Below are positions 10,870 to 33,231 of a DNA stretch of 64,000 nucleotides, one piece after another. The notes beneath the pieces were generated by a model, which saw nothing but the letters and a program-made list of their open reading frames with translations, was not told the DNA's origin and made no database searches. Position numbers and translations under genes: made by a program. Numbering within the stretch: the stretch's first letter is position 1; each line of letters starts with the position of its first letter. Source of the stretch: Dromiciops gliroides (taxonomy: Eukaryota; Chordata; Mammalia; Microbiotheria; Microbiotheriidae); the NCBI RefSeq assembly GCF_019393635.1, contig NC_057866.1:62001-126000 (forward strand), in the 5' to 3' direction.

Positions 10870-11077
10870 TCTGGACAGAGACAGAGACAGGGAGAGACAG
10901 AGCGACAGAGACAGAGACAGACGGAGGGGGGAGACAGGGAGAGAAGAGGAAAAGGAAGGAGGCAGGGAGGGAGGGGTAGAAATGGAGGGGGGAAGGAGAC
11001 AGATGGTCAAAGGAAAGAGAAAAGTCAGAGAGACGGATGAGAGTGAAGAGAAATGGGAGGGGGGGAGCAAGCAGAGG
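10870..11077. repeat. Polypurine (GAGACA/GGGA) tract
   Basis: About 200 bp of the plus strand is almost pure purine, starting with GACAGA-type repeats and passing into GGGAGGAA-rich sequence. The reading frames on both strands here (R/E-rich or S/L-rich) are produced by the repeat and are not genes. Confidence 0.85.
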
Positions 11078-11532
11078 TGCCACTCACAGCCACCCCCCCT
11101 TTTCTTGCCTCAGTGCTCCTGGTTCTCAGCACAGCTGCCAAAGCACAAGGGTGCCCAATTCACTCCTCCTCAGCTGGGCATCTCAAACCCTCCCAGCCTC
11201 TGCCTCTCACAGCTTCACTGCTGTGGCTGGCAGGGCTCTCCACCTTCTACCACGGCCTGAGTGCCCAGGAAGCCTTCCCTGCCCCCACCCCGGGCAATGT
11301 GGACACGCAAGCCATCCTCTGTTTCCACATTGTGCCATCCCCACCTCCCCCAGCAGGGAGAAGGGCAGGGGTTGGTTCCCTTCCACATAGATTCCCAGGG
11401 AAGACGAGTGACACAGCCAGCAGCATCAGGCCTGCTTCCTGCAGGGTGCTGACCCAAATACAGAGGTCAGCCTAATACCCCTCAGAGGCGAGCATGTAAA
11501 AGAAAGGATAAAAACAGGTCTTCTTATATACA

Positions 11533-11725
11533 GGGGCAGCTAGAGGGGCCTGGAGTCAGGGGGTCCCAAGTTCAAATCCTGAATCAGACATTTGCTAGGT
11601 GCACAGAACTCACTTTAGCACTGTCTACCTCAGTTTCCTCATTTGTAAGATGGGGATCTTAACAGCACCTCCTTTTCCGGGTGGTTGTGAGGATCAAATG
11701 AGGCAATAATGGTAAACTGCTCAGC
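11533..11725 (+). mobile_element. CORE-SINE (Mar1/MIR-like)
   Basis: A degenerate tRNA-like head ('ggggcagctagaggg') is followed by the CORE/MIR body 'cagtttcctcatttgtaaga' and 'gaggatcaaatgaggcaata'. The longer body separates it from the short SINE found elsewhere in the window. Confidence 0.7.
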
Positions 11726-11743
11726 CCAGGTACTACCCACATC

Positions 11744-11749
11744 TTTATT
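11744..11749 (-). terminator. SIRT3: Poly(A) signal AATAAA just past the extended SIRT3 exon 6 frame
   Basis: On the minus strand AATAAA lies a few bases after the stop that ends the frame read straight through the exon 6 donor. It could end a SIRT3 isoform that retains this sequence. Its use is unproven. Confidence 0.4.
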
Positions 11750-11849
11750 TTTAATGATCACTGGGTATTTCAACTTCCACCATTCCTGAGAGAGGCTGAA
11801 ATGACCTCATGTAGTGCTCCCATCCCCCAGTCTCCCAGACCTCCCCTAC

Positions 11850-22890
<11,041 letters not shown>

Positions 22891-23149
22891 CTGGGGGGCA
22901 ACAAGGTGACGAATGAGAGCTCATCCCACACACTCCCACCTCCCCTTTCCCTCATCAACTCCATCTCCAACAGAAACCAGCTCTCGCCTGACCATGGTCA
23001 GTGGCCACATGACCCTCACTTGGGACAGCCCTCGCTCGAGGTGGTGTCCATAGCTCGAGCACTCATGGGTGAGTGAGCAGATACAAGGGACAGAAAGCTC
23101 CCCCTTCCTGCATGGGGCAGTCCAGGAGTCATTTCCATGCCGGCAGAGA

Positions 23150-23235
23150 CTGTCTTCTACCCCTTTTTGTAAGCCCCCTTGCTAGCCTTGGGCCTGGCAG
23201 AGTGGGCACTTAACAAATGTATTCATTGACTAGCC
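23150..23235 (+). mobile_element. L2 LINE 3' end
   Basis: It contains 'gcagagactgtcttctaccc' and 'gggcacttaacaaatgtatt', the degenerate L2 terminus. It lies just inside the large SIRT3 intron 1. Confidence 0.6.
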
Positions 23236-23239
23236 CCCC

Positions 23240-24690
23240 ATGCCCAAATTAAGGAAATTTAAAAAGAAACAGCAAAAGCCCTCAATACATAGCTGCATAG
23301 TCCAGGAAAACAAATTCCCTCATTGGCTATATCTGAAAATGCATGGATCTTTATACATTTTATGTTCAATCCTCGTGAATTATTTCATTTACCCTTTTCA
23401 TTTTTGATGCTGGCAATTTGACTTTCTTCTTTCTTTTTTGAATCAAATTAACCAAAGGTTTATCTATTTTATTGGGTTTGTTTTTTCATCAAACCAACTC
23501 TTAGTTTTATTTATTAATTCTACAGTTTTCTTACTTTAAATTTTATCAATTTCTCCTTTGATTTCAGAATTTCTCATTTGGTATTTAATTGGGGATTTCT
23601 AATTTGTTCTTTTCCTAGCTTTTTTTTTTTCCCTAGCTTTTTTAGTTGCACATCCAGTTCACTGATCTCCTCTTTCTCTATTTTATTCATGTAGGCATTA
23701 AGAGATATAAAATTTCCTGTAAGAACTACTTTGACTGCATCCCCTAAGTTTTGGAATGTTGTCTCATTATTGTCATTCTCTTTGATGAAATTATTTTCTA
23801 TGATTTGATGTCTGACCCACTCACTCTTTAGGATGGGATTATTTAGTTTCCAATTAATTTTGGTCTATCCTTCAGTGACCCTTTATCACAGATAATTTTT
23901 ATAGCATCATGATCTTTAAAGGATGCACTTACTTTTTCAGACTTTCTATATTTGACTGTAAGGTTTTTCTGCCCTAACTCCTAGTTCATTTTTGTGTAGG
24001 TGCCATGGACCACTGAAAAAATAGTATATTCCTTTCAATCCCCATTCAGTTTTCTATCATATTTAGTTTTTCTAAAATTCTATTCACCTCCTTAACTTCT
24101 TTATTTTGTGATTAGATTTATCTAGTTCTGAGTGGGGATGATGAGGTCCCTCACTAATAGTTTTGCTGTCTATTTCTTCCTATAACTCACTTAACTTTTC
24201 TAAGAATTTGGATGCTGTACCACTTGGTGCATATATGTTTAGTATTGATATGACTTCATTGTCTATGGTACCTTTGAGGAAGATGTAGTTTCCTTCCTTA
24301 TCTTTTTTTTTCTTTTTTCTTTTTTTTTTGGTGAGGCAATTGGGGTTAAGTGACTTGCCCAGGGTCACACAGCTAGTAAGTGTCAAGTGTCTGAGGCCGG
24401 ATTTGAACTCAGGTTCTCCTGAATCCAAGGTCGGTGCTCTATTCACTGCGACACCTAGCTGCCCCTCCTTATCTCTTTTAATTAGATTTTTGCTTTTGCT
24501 TAGTTGGAGCTAAGGACTGCTATCCCTGCTTTGTTTTACTTCAGCTGAAGCATAATATATTCTGCTCCAGCCTTTTCCCTTTACTCTGTGTGTATCTTTC
24601 TGCTTCAAACGTGTTTTGTGTAAAAAAAACATACTGTGGGATTCTGGTTTTTATGGGAGAGTTCATCCTATCCACATTCACAGTTAAGAT
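23240..24690 (-). mobile_element. L1 LINE, ORF2 5' half (endonuclease to RT start)
   Basis: The antisense matches L1 ORF2 from the RT start to the endonuclease, with blocks such as 'aaaccaactcttagttttat', 'cccactcactctttaggatg' and 'gcataatatattctgctcc'. It is interrupted by a SINE at 24304-24465. It lies in the AT-rich SIRT3 intron 1. Confidence 0.8.
24304..24465 (-). mobile_element. Marsupial SINE in L1
   Basis: A full antisense copy with a T-rich tail. The 9-bp duplication tccttatct lies at 24295-24303 and 24466-24474. Confidence 0.93.
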
Positions 24691-24869
24691 TACTGTGTAC
24701 TTCCCTCCATCCTATTTTTCCCCTCATTTATACTTTTCTCTCTCCTTTTGTCCTGCCCCTTCTCACCAGTGTTTTGCTTCTGACCACTGAATGAATTAGT
24801 TCAATGGGGGGGGGGGAGCTCATGATATTACATTAATCAGAGTTCGAAAGTCTTTCAAAATTATTTTTC

Positions 24870-26586
24870 TCTATAAAGTTGTTGTCATCAAATAATTCTC
24901 CCAACTCTGCTCACTTCACTTTATGTCAGCTCAGAGAGGCTTTCTTAGTTTCCTCTGAAGCCATGCTTTTTCAGCATTTCTTAGAAGTTATTTCATTCAT
25001 GTGCCACAACCTGTTTAGCCATTCCCCAATGGGAGGACATCAGCTTAGTGTCCAATTATGGGTGACTGAATTTTGGGTGTTATGTTTTTGTACACATAGG
25101 CCGTTTCCCTCTATTTCTTTGGGGTTAAGACTAGGAGTGGAATAGCAGGGACAAAGGGTGTACATGTATATTTCAGCAACTTTCCCACCACACTTTCAAA
25201 CTGCTTTCTAGGACGGCTGACCAGGTCATAGCTCCACCAACAGTACATTAGGATGCCTGGTTTCTTGCAGCCCCTCCACCTTTTAGTCATTTCCCCCATT
25301 TGTCATCTTTGCTGTTTTACTTTGCATTTATTTACTTTTTTGATATGGTTGTTGATAGCTTAGATTTCTTCCACTGAAAATTGACTGTTCATATCCTTTG
25401 ACCACTTATCTACTGAGGAACGGTCCTTAGTCTTACCAAATTTAAATCAGTTCTTTATATAGCAGGGATGTGAGACCTTTATGAGAGAAAGTTGCTACAA
25501 AGATATTTCTCCCATTTATCTGTTGTTTTACTACAATAGGTTTGCTTGGGCAAAAACTTTTTAATTATATATGATCAAGTGACCATATCTTGGGTGATCT
25601 TCTCTGTAACTTGATTAGTAATATCCACAGATCTGGAAAGTAACTTTTTCCATGCTCCTATAATTTGTTTATAATGTGGCCATGTGACTATTTAGGTGTG
25701 TGTATGTGTGTGTATATACATATGTATGTATGTATGTCATGTATCCATTTTAGTGTATGGTATGAGCCACTGGTTCAACCCTAATTTCTGCCAGACTACT
25801 TTGCAATTATCTGCAGAGGTTTTATCAAATAGCAAGTCTTTCCGCCAGTAACTGGGGTGTTTGGGTTCATCGAACACTAAGCTGCTGTTTGTTTTCCTCT
25901 GTGTATTGTCTACTGATTGACCTCTCATTTTTTAACCAATACCAAACCAGTTTGAGTTGAGATTCTTGAGCATTGATTCCTCTGATTATGATTTGTTATT
26001 GTTTTTCTAGCTCTGTAAGATATTCTTTTGGTAGTCCAATTGGTACAGCACTGAATAAGTACATTAATTTAAACAGAATTTTCATTTTTATAACATTTGT
26101 TCATCCCCCTCCAATTGTTTAGGTTTGTCATTATTTCCACATAATATTTAATAGTTGAATTCATCAAGCTCCTAGTTGGATCTTGATAGATATATCCCCA
26201 AATATTTTCTGCTTTTTATAGTTATTCTAAATGGAATGTCTCTGTAACTCTTGTTGCTGGATTTGGTTGTTTATATACAGAAATACTGAGGGTTTATTTT
26301 ATGGCCTGAACTTTCCTGAAGCTATTGTTTCAATTCTTTTTTTTTTTCTCATCTATACAGAATCTTTATTCAATTTTATTTTATTTTCAGATCTACAGGT
26401 TTTTGGGCCCTTCACCCCTTCCTCCTCATTGAGAAGGCAAGAAAAATAAACCCCATTACAAACATTAAGTTTAGTAGTTAAGCATAACAACTTCCCATAT
26501 TGGCCATATTCAAAAGAAAAATATGTCTCAATCTACATCTATTACCTCTCTGGCAATGGGCTGTATGCCCAGTAAGAGTTTTTGTG
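24870..26586 (-). mobile_element. L1 LINE, ORF2 3' half and 3' region
   Basis: The antisense starts in the 3' region ('ctcacttcactttatgtcag') and runs up ORF2 through 'aactgctttctaggacggct' and 'gttcatatcctttgaccact' to 'ggtacagcactgaataagta'. It is strongly decayed, and a (TG)/(TATG) repeat at 25696-25740 lies inside it. Confidence 0.8.
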
Positions 26587-26724
26587 TCTGATTGCTTATC
26601 ATCTCAGGGAGGGGGGAGGGGAGGAGAGATAGAATTTGGAACTCAAAACTTTAAATATAAAAACCAAATGTTAAAAATGGAATTCTAACATGGAATGGAC
26701 GGGGGAAGAAATGTGTGTGTGTGT
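26587..26724 (+). mobile_element. Short 5'-truncated L1 3' end, opposite orientation
   Basis: It contains the sense L1 terminus 'agatagaatttggaactcaa' plus a (TG)n tail. It is flanked by a 15-bp duplication, gtaagagttYttgtg, at 26572-26586 and 26725-26739 (one difference). It was inserted into an older antisense L1. Confidence 0.75.
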
Positions 26725-26739
26725 GTAAGAGTTCTTGTG

Positions 26740-28150
26740 GTTGATCACAGTTCCTAAAGCTTTCAGAATTATTTGTCTTTATATTATTGTAAATAAATTT
26801 TAAATATCATTGTTACCATATAAATTGTCCTGTTTCTGTTGACTTCACTTTGTATTAGTTCATATAGGTTTTTTCAAGTTTCTCTGAAACTACCCCCTTC
26901 ATCATTTCTTAAAGCATAAATAGTATTCCATCAAATCATATTCTATAACTTTTTCAGTCACTCCTCAATTGATAGGCACCTCCTATTTTAATTTTTATTT
27001 GACTGAGTTCTCTGAAAAGACTATCATAGTATCTGAAAAAAGCTGTTTCCTTCCTGCCAATGTTTATTCCTTCAATTTCTTTTTTTTTTTTGCCTTACTG
27101 ATAACATTAGAGACACAGCATTTCTAGTACTGTTTGCTAAATGTTAAATAATATCAATATAATAATGGGTATCCTTGCTTTATCCCTGATCTTACTGGAA
27201 AGGCCTTTAACTTTTCTCCATTATATATATTTGCTCTTAGAGCTATATAAATATTATTCACTATGTTAAGGAAAGGTCTACTTATTGCTATGATTTCTAG
27301 TTTTTAATAGAAATGGTTAGGATTCTGTCAAAAGCCTTTTCAGCATATACTAATATAAACATGATTTTGTTATTAATATTTTATTATAGTTGTGGGGGCC
27401 AAATTTAATATATGGAGAGTTAATTGGGTGACTCACCAAAATATTGGGGTCCCGGAAATAACGAGGGACCTCTAGGTTCAAAGCTCCCTCCCCTCTGAAC
27501 TGCCTTTTTAGATATTTCTCCCAGGCCAATAAGAAAGGAGCCTTACAGCTTCTTTTCCACAAAAGGATCAGATTTTATTACTTGGGAAGTAATTAAACAA
27601 CAAAGGCGAAATTAATAAAAATCAAAGATAAGGAAATTGGGGAAAAGAAATACAGATAAATTCTCCTCGCTCTAACCTAAATATATAATCCCCAGCTCGT
27701 TTCCAATTAAGCTAATTCAAAGGAATGCAGGGCTTTTGTGTTCACTCACCACACCTGGGAGGTCAGCTAGTTGTTCACCACCCAGGGGGAGGAGAACCAG
27801 TGTTCTGGAAGCGACCCAGACTCCCCTCAGCAAGCGTTCAATCTTCCTCCCCCAAAAGAGGAGGTCCTTAAAAAACTGCCTGTGGAGAGGTTTCTCCTTC
27901 TGACCTCAGTAGCATGCATAACTTCAGGGTGGGCTAAGTGTGGCCCCTCCCAGATGAGTCAGCTAAACGCCAATAATTTTTACCATAGTCTTCCTTATGA
28001 TAAATGAATACTATATAAAATCCAACCCTGGTCATGGTATATAATCTTTCTATGCTGTTGTAGCCTACTTGCTAACATTATGTTTAAAATTTTTGCATCA
28101 ACATTCATTAGGGATAGTAGTCTGTTGGGTTTTGTCTGCTTTGTCTCTTC
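26740..28150 (-). mobile_element. L1 LINE, RT-region pieces, split by a solo LTR
   Basis: Antisense L1 is recognisable at 'ttatccctgatcttactgga', at 'attctgtcaaaagccttttc' and, after the LTR, at 'tttctatgctgttgtagcct'. The solo LTR at 27391-27985 divides it. Confidence 0.75.
27391..27985. mobile_element. Solo LTR of an endogenous retrovirus-like element (fossil)
   Basis: A ~595-bp non-L1 block begins TGTGGGGGCC, ends in CA and is flanked by the 4-bp duplication TAGT (27387-27390 and 27986-27989) inside a continuous antisense L1. TG...CA ends with a 4-bp duplication fit a solo LTR, possibly of a class I (gamma-like) element. No internal retroviral genes are present, so it is a recombined remnant. 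It is younger than the L1 it interrupts. The family is not assigned. Confidence 0.7.
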
Positions 28151-28486
28151 TTGGTTTAGTTATGAAGACCATATTTGCATCAGAGAAAGAATTTGTAAAT
28201 ATATGTATAGAATAATTATATATATGTATACACACTATGTATATTATATATATACACATACATACATATAGATATTTGTGTCTAATGGTAGTCATCTCTG
28301 GCAAGGGAGGAAAGGAAGGAAAAAGGGGGAAAAAAGAATTTGCATGATAACTGCTATATATTTGGAGAGAATATCAAGTTGAACAGGGTAGATTTGCAGT
28401 TTCACGTGTACTCATATTTTTTATTGTATTGTTATGGAAATGCCTGTTTTGTTTGACGAACTGAAAATAAATTTAAAAAATATATT
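28150..28486. repeat. TA/CATA-rich stretch and unassigned repeat tail
   Basis: AT/ATAC microsatellite-like sequence lies at about 28195-28275, followed by a purine-rich block and an end 'ctgaaaataaatttaaaaaa'. This looks like the 3' end of another, unidentified retroposon. Confidence 0.45.
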
Positions 28487-28647
28487 GGGGGCAGCTAGGT
28501 GGCAGAGTGGATAGAGCACCGGCCCTGGAGTCAGGAGTACCTGGGTTCAAATCCGGCCTCAGACACTTAACACTTACTAGCTGTGTGACCCTGGGCAAGT
28601 CACTTAACCCCAAATGCCACACTAAAAACAAAACAAAACAAAAAATT
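28487..28647 (+). mobile_element. Marsupial SINE in L1
   Basis: A full sense copy, 'ggggcagctaggtggcagag' to 'aaacaaaacaaaa'. The AT-rich flanks 'aatttaaaaaatatatt' and 'aatttaaaaatatatatata' look like the duplicated target, partly expanded. Its tail abuts the inverted duplication described at 28639-28954. Confidence 0.92.
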
Positions 28648-28954
28648 AAATTTAAAAATATATATATATTGGAGGGGTGCTTCCTTTTCTTAGTACTGCA
28701 GTTTTGTCATATTGGATTTAATTGTTCTTCGAATGTTTGATACAATTCATCTGTAGCTCCATCTGGTCCTAGAATTTTTTCTTTGAGAGTTCATTCATGT
28801 ATGTTCAATTTGTTTTCTGACACTGAGTTAAAGTCTATTTCTTCTTTTGTTAATGTAATTAAACATTCAGTTTCTGAGTTACTTTTCATTTCTAATATGA
28901 ACAATTTGGTTTCCTTTTCTTTTTAAAAATCATAGGGTTTATCTATCTTACTAG
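28639..28954 (-). repeat. Inverted repeat, left arm (L1 ORF2 RT segment)
   Basis: The reverse complement of this block is almost identical to 31629-31946: I count three substitutions and a 2-bp length difference near one end. Here it is in its natural place, continuous with antisense L1 on its right. On the minus strand it encodes the L1 RT start region (GPDGATDELYQTFEEQL-like). Confidence 0.9.
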
Positions 28955-29301
28955 GTCCCCCCCCCCCCCCCAAAGAAAGAAAACACACCTGAGTTTTATC
29001 AATTCAATGGTCTTTTGCTTTCACTTTTATTATGCTCTTCTTAATTTTCATAATTTCTATTTTATTTCTTATGTGGGAATGTTTTGTTCCTTTTTAAAAG
29101 TTACTACTGCATGCTCAATTGATTTGTTCTATTATTAATGAAAGTATTTAGATACAAATTTCCCCCTCAGAATTGCATTTGTTATATCTATCTCCTAAGT
29201 GCTGTTATCTCACAATTGCAATTTTCCATAATTTGTTGACACATTCATTTTTCCAAGTTATGTTATTTAGTCTCCAAATACTTCCCTTAAGAGTTCTTTA
29301 T

Positions 29302-29474
29302 CATGTTTAATGTGATTGTACATATATAACCTATAGCAGATTGCTTTCCATCTTGGGGAGGTGAGAGGGGAGGAAGGGTGGGAGAAAAATTTGGAACTAA
29401 AAATCCTATGAAAACAAATGTTGAAAACTATCTTTACATGTAACTGGAAAATAATAAAATACTTTTATGAAAAA
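29302..29474 (+). mobile_element. 5'-truncated L1 3' end with target duplication
   Basis: The sense L1 terminus ('tttggaactaaaaatcctat', 'tttacatgtaactggaaaat') ends in an A-rich tail. A perfect 13-bp duplication, aagagttctttat, lies at 29289-29301 and 29475-29487. Confidence 0.9.
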
Positions 29475-30061
29475 AAGAGTTCTTTATTGAGTTTTTTATT
29501 GCATTGTGACAAAAAAATTTTATTTAGTATTTCTACTCATCCACATTTTTTGATGAGGTTTTTCCCCCCCAATACATGCTTATTTTTTGTAAATGTGTCA
29601 CGTACAGCTGAGAGTTATATAAATTCCTCTCTATTCCTATTCTGTAATCACCAGATTCAACATCTCTAACTTTTCTAAAACCCTGTTCAGGTTTTTAACT
29701 CCTTTATCTTTTGGTTATATCTTTCTAGGTCTATATTTGGGGAGGACCATTAGTCCCCCAGCATTTAAATTTTACTATTTTGGTTTTCTGTCAAATTCAA
29801 TGAATTTTTCCTTTATTTAGATGTTTTCTCTTTGATGGAGAAATACACAATATATTACACATATATGTGGTATGTGTATATATGGACATTTTTTCATTAG
29901 CTATGATACCTTTAAACATGATGTAATAACCCTAATTCCAACTCCATCATTATTTTAACCATATATACATTTACTGTAACCTTTTTTATAATCATGACTG
30001 CTAAACCAGCTTTTCAAAATTCAACTAAAGCAGCATGGATTTTCATTCAGCCTTTCATCTT

Positions 30062-30219
30062 TTTTTTTTTTTTTTTTTTTTAGTGAGGCAATTGGGGTTA
30101 AGTGACTTGCCCAGGGTCACACAGCTAGTAAGTGTTAAGTGTCTGAAGCCGGATTTGAACTCAGGTACTCCTGACTCCACGGCCGGTGCTCTATCCACTG
30201 CGCCACCTAGCTGCCCCCA
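30062..30219 (-). mobile_element. Marsupial SINE with 14-bp target duplication
   Basis: A full antisense copy with a T21 tail. The perfect duplication cagcctttcatctt lies at 30048-30061 and 30220-30233. Confidence 0.96.
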
Positions 30220-30349
30220 CAGCCTTTCATCTTAACTCTACATGAATCTTTGTATTCCAAGTGTGTTTCTTGCAAACATGCTGTCCTATATTTTCATGTT
30301 GTTTCCTCCATTAGAGGGCAGGAACTATTTTTGCCTTTTTTCCCACCCC

Positions 30350-30715
30350 CCCAACCCCCATTTTGTATCCCATGTTGAACAAGAGTTTAATCAATTCTTG
30401 TTAACTGCCTTCTTGTTCTTCCTCACATGTGGTACCTTCCTGTCTCTGGGCTCACAGAAGCACATGCTATCTGAGCCTTCATGCCTTGAATGCTTCCTTT
30501 ATTACCTTAAAACTCACTCAAGTACCCTAATTCTGATACCTTTCCTGGTCCCTCAACTGCTGGGCAGCTTATTCATATTTTATACACACTTACAGATGTA
30601 CATGCTGTTTTTCCCCCAAAGAATGTACACTCAGTGAAGGCAGGGAAACAGTGCCTTCTGTGGTTGGCACATAGTTAGTGGGTACTTAACAATGTTTGTG
30701 GATTGTGTACTTGAA
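30350..30715 (+). mobile_element. L2 LINE 3' end (degenerate)
   Basis: It contains 'aaactcactcaagtacccta', 'agaatgtacactcagtgaag' and 'gggtacttaacaatgtttgt', a decayed L2 terminus. Confidence 0.55.
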
Positions 30716-31140
30716 CAGGGAGCTGAGGGCCACCCCTGAAGGAGTAGCAGCTGTTGCTGTTCCTAGGGTCCTCCTGGATGTGGTCAGTAAGCATAAGGTG
30801 AGAGGGTCCCAAAGTGAAGTAATTTAGTAACACGGTTAGAACTGGCCTTTATTCAGGTGCTTCTGAAAATTCCTCAGCAACTACTGAGTTGCCTGCAGAA
30901 GCTGGACTATATTGGGGTGCACCATTTTTGAGCACATAAATGGAAAGCCAGCACTGACTTAGCAAATTCCATGGAACAGGTGAGACAAAGCCATTTTCTT
31001 TTGGTGCTAGGATCCCTCTGATAACCCTGAGGATCACAAGCCACTCATTCTACCACCAATGTCTTCCCTCAGAGGGTCAGTGTAAAGCTCAATAGATTGC
31101 AACTTGCTTTGCAACATTTAGTTATTGTGAAAAATGATGC
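30716..31140. other. Unassigned intron sequence
   Basis: No exon or repeat is recognised between the L2 end and the start of the next L1. Confidence 0.35.
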
Positions 31141-31628
31141 TGCAGGGGAGAAGCCAAGATGGCAGATTAGGGGCAGCCACCCAGCTGAACCCTCCCAACA
31201 TTTCCCTCCAAACACACTTAAAATAACGGCTCAATTCAAACTTTGGAGTGCCAGAGTCAACAAGAGATCATGGTGAGACATTTTTCCTGCCTAAGAAAAC
31301 ATGGAGCTAGAGGCCAGCCCAGAGTGCAGCACACACAGTGGCAGTACCAACAGCAGACCTTGAAGGTGGCCGGAACAGCAACAGAAGCTTTGGGAGCTCC
31401 AAGTCCAGAGACAGTAAGGGCATCAGACAACTGGTCAGAAAGAGATTACAGGGACCCATGGCTGGTACTGGGTACAGCTGGCGCTGACTGGCAACTGGAT
31501 TACCAACTTGCAGTTCAATGGCAGAGAAGAGCACTGAGGGTCAGTTACAAGGGAGCAAAGGTCCTGGTCACAGTTCCAGGGCCAAGAGAAGCATTAGCAT
31601 GTGTGCCTGCAGGGAAACGGGGGGGGAA

Positions 31629-31946
31629 ACCTAGTAAGATAGATAAACCCTATGATTTTTAAAAAGAAAAGGAAACCAAATTGTTCATATTAGAAATGAA
31701 AAGTAACTCAGAAACTGAATGTTTAATTACATTAACAAAAGAAGAAATAGACTTTAACTCAGTGTCAGAAAACAAATTGAACATACATGAATGAACTCTC
31801 AAAGAAAAAACTCTAGGACCAGATGGAGCTACAGATGAATTGTATCAAACATTCGAAGAACAATTAAATCCAATATGACAAAACTGCAGTACTAAGAAAA
31901 GGAAACACCCCTCCAATATATATATATTTTTTAATTTAATTTTTTG
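31629..31946 (+). repeat. Inverted repeat, right arm (displaced L1 ORF2 segment)
   Basis: It is nearly identical to the reverse complement of 28639-28954 (about 99%). It lies out of place inside an L1 5' UTR. The UTR text resumes at 'taaagaccaaag' directly after it. No target duplication or tail is visible, so it does not look like an ordinary retroposition. Confidence 0.9.
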
Positions 31947-33080
31947 GGTAAAGACCAAAGTGGATACCAAGAGAGCAGTGACTACACCTCTCTTTAGATC
32001 ATAGCACCTTGAAGAAATGATAACTTACAGACACCTACCTACCCCACCCCCCCAAACTAGCTCTGGAAACAGCAGCACAAAAAAGAGAAAGCTTGGAACA
32101 GTGTTTCCTAACACCCAGATCAGCAGAGCCCACCTTCAGCATAAAGTTTAAAGTCAAGAAACAGGCTGATAAAATGAGCAAACAACAACAACAAAAAAAG
32201 AATTTGACCATAAAAAGCTACCACAGTGGCAGGGAAAACCAAGACATAAATGCAGAAGACGACAATGTGGAAAACAGCTACAACTCAGAGAAAAATGCTA
32301 ATTAGACCCAAGCCAAACAAGAATTCCTGGAAGAGTTAAAGAAAAAGATGAGTAGTAGGGGGGAAATTGAAAAAAGAAATGAGTGATGCAAGAAAATGAT
32401 GAAAGGTGAACTAACCTCTTGGTAAAAGATGCACAAAAAAATGATGAAAATAACATCTTTAAAAAATAGAATTGGTCTAATAATGGTAAAAGAGGCACAA
32501 AAATTCATTGAAGAAAACAACTTCTTCAAAACTAGACTAGGCCAAATGGAAAAAGAGGTACAAAATACCACTGAAGAAAAGAATTACTTAAAAATTGGAA
32601 CTGGGCAAATGGAAGCTAATGACTCCATGAGACAACAAGAAATAATAATAATTAAAAAAAACTGACTTAGAAATTAGAGAGATAAGAACTATTGGACTAC
32701 CTGAAAGCCATGATCAAAAACAAAAGAGACCAGATATCATATTTCAAGTAATGATATAGGAAAATTGTCCTGATATCTTAGATCATGAGGGTAAAAAAGA
32801 AATTGAAAGAATCTACCAAAAGAGATTCCAAAATGAAAATTCCCAGGCATATTATAGCCAAATTCCAGAGTTTCCAGGTCAAGGAGAAAATACTACAAAT
32901 AGCTAGAAAGAAACAATTCAAATATCATGGAGCCAGGATCAGTATCACACAAGATTTAGTGGGCTCCACATTAAAGAAGCAGAGGGCTTGGAATGATATT
33001 CCATAGGACAAAGAAACTAGGATTACAACCAATAATCACCTACCAAGGTATAATCCTCCAAGGGGATATGATGAACATTT

Positions 33081-33231
33081 TGTTTTGGTTTTTTTGCAGG
33101 GCAATGAGGATTAAGTGACTTTCCCAGGGTCACACAGCTAGTAAGTGTCAAGCATCTAAGGCTGGACTTGAACTCAGGTCCTCCTGAATCCAGGGCTGAT
33201 GCTTTATCCACTGCACCATCTAGCTGCCCCC
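33081..33231 (-). mobile_element. Marsupial SINE with 14-bp target duplication
   Basis: An antisense copy. The perfect duplication tatgatgaacattt lies at 33067-33080 and 33232-33245. It is inserted downstream of ORF1 in the HAL1-like element. Confidence 0.96.

Larger units (their letters stand above)
28655..30330 (-). mobile_element. L1 LINE, ORF2 RT and endonuclease regions (antisense)
   Basis: The antisense L1 reads through 'ctgtagctccatctggtcct', 'gtttatctatcttactaggt', 'gttattttaaccatatatac' and a final block near 30240-30290 equivalent to the 5' part of ORF2. It is interrupted by a young sense L1 end (29302-29474) and a SINE (30062-30219). Confidence 0.75.

Noticed and set aside
28487-28560. 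tRNA gene candidate in SINE heads
   Set aside because: The tRNA-like head is that of the SINE family. It is repeated ~25 times in the window with A-rich tails and target duplications.
31243-31662. 139-codon open frame
   Set aside because: It is a reading frame in the L1 5' UTR that runs into the inverted duplicated segment, with no known protein.
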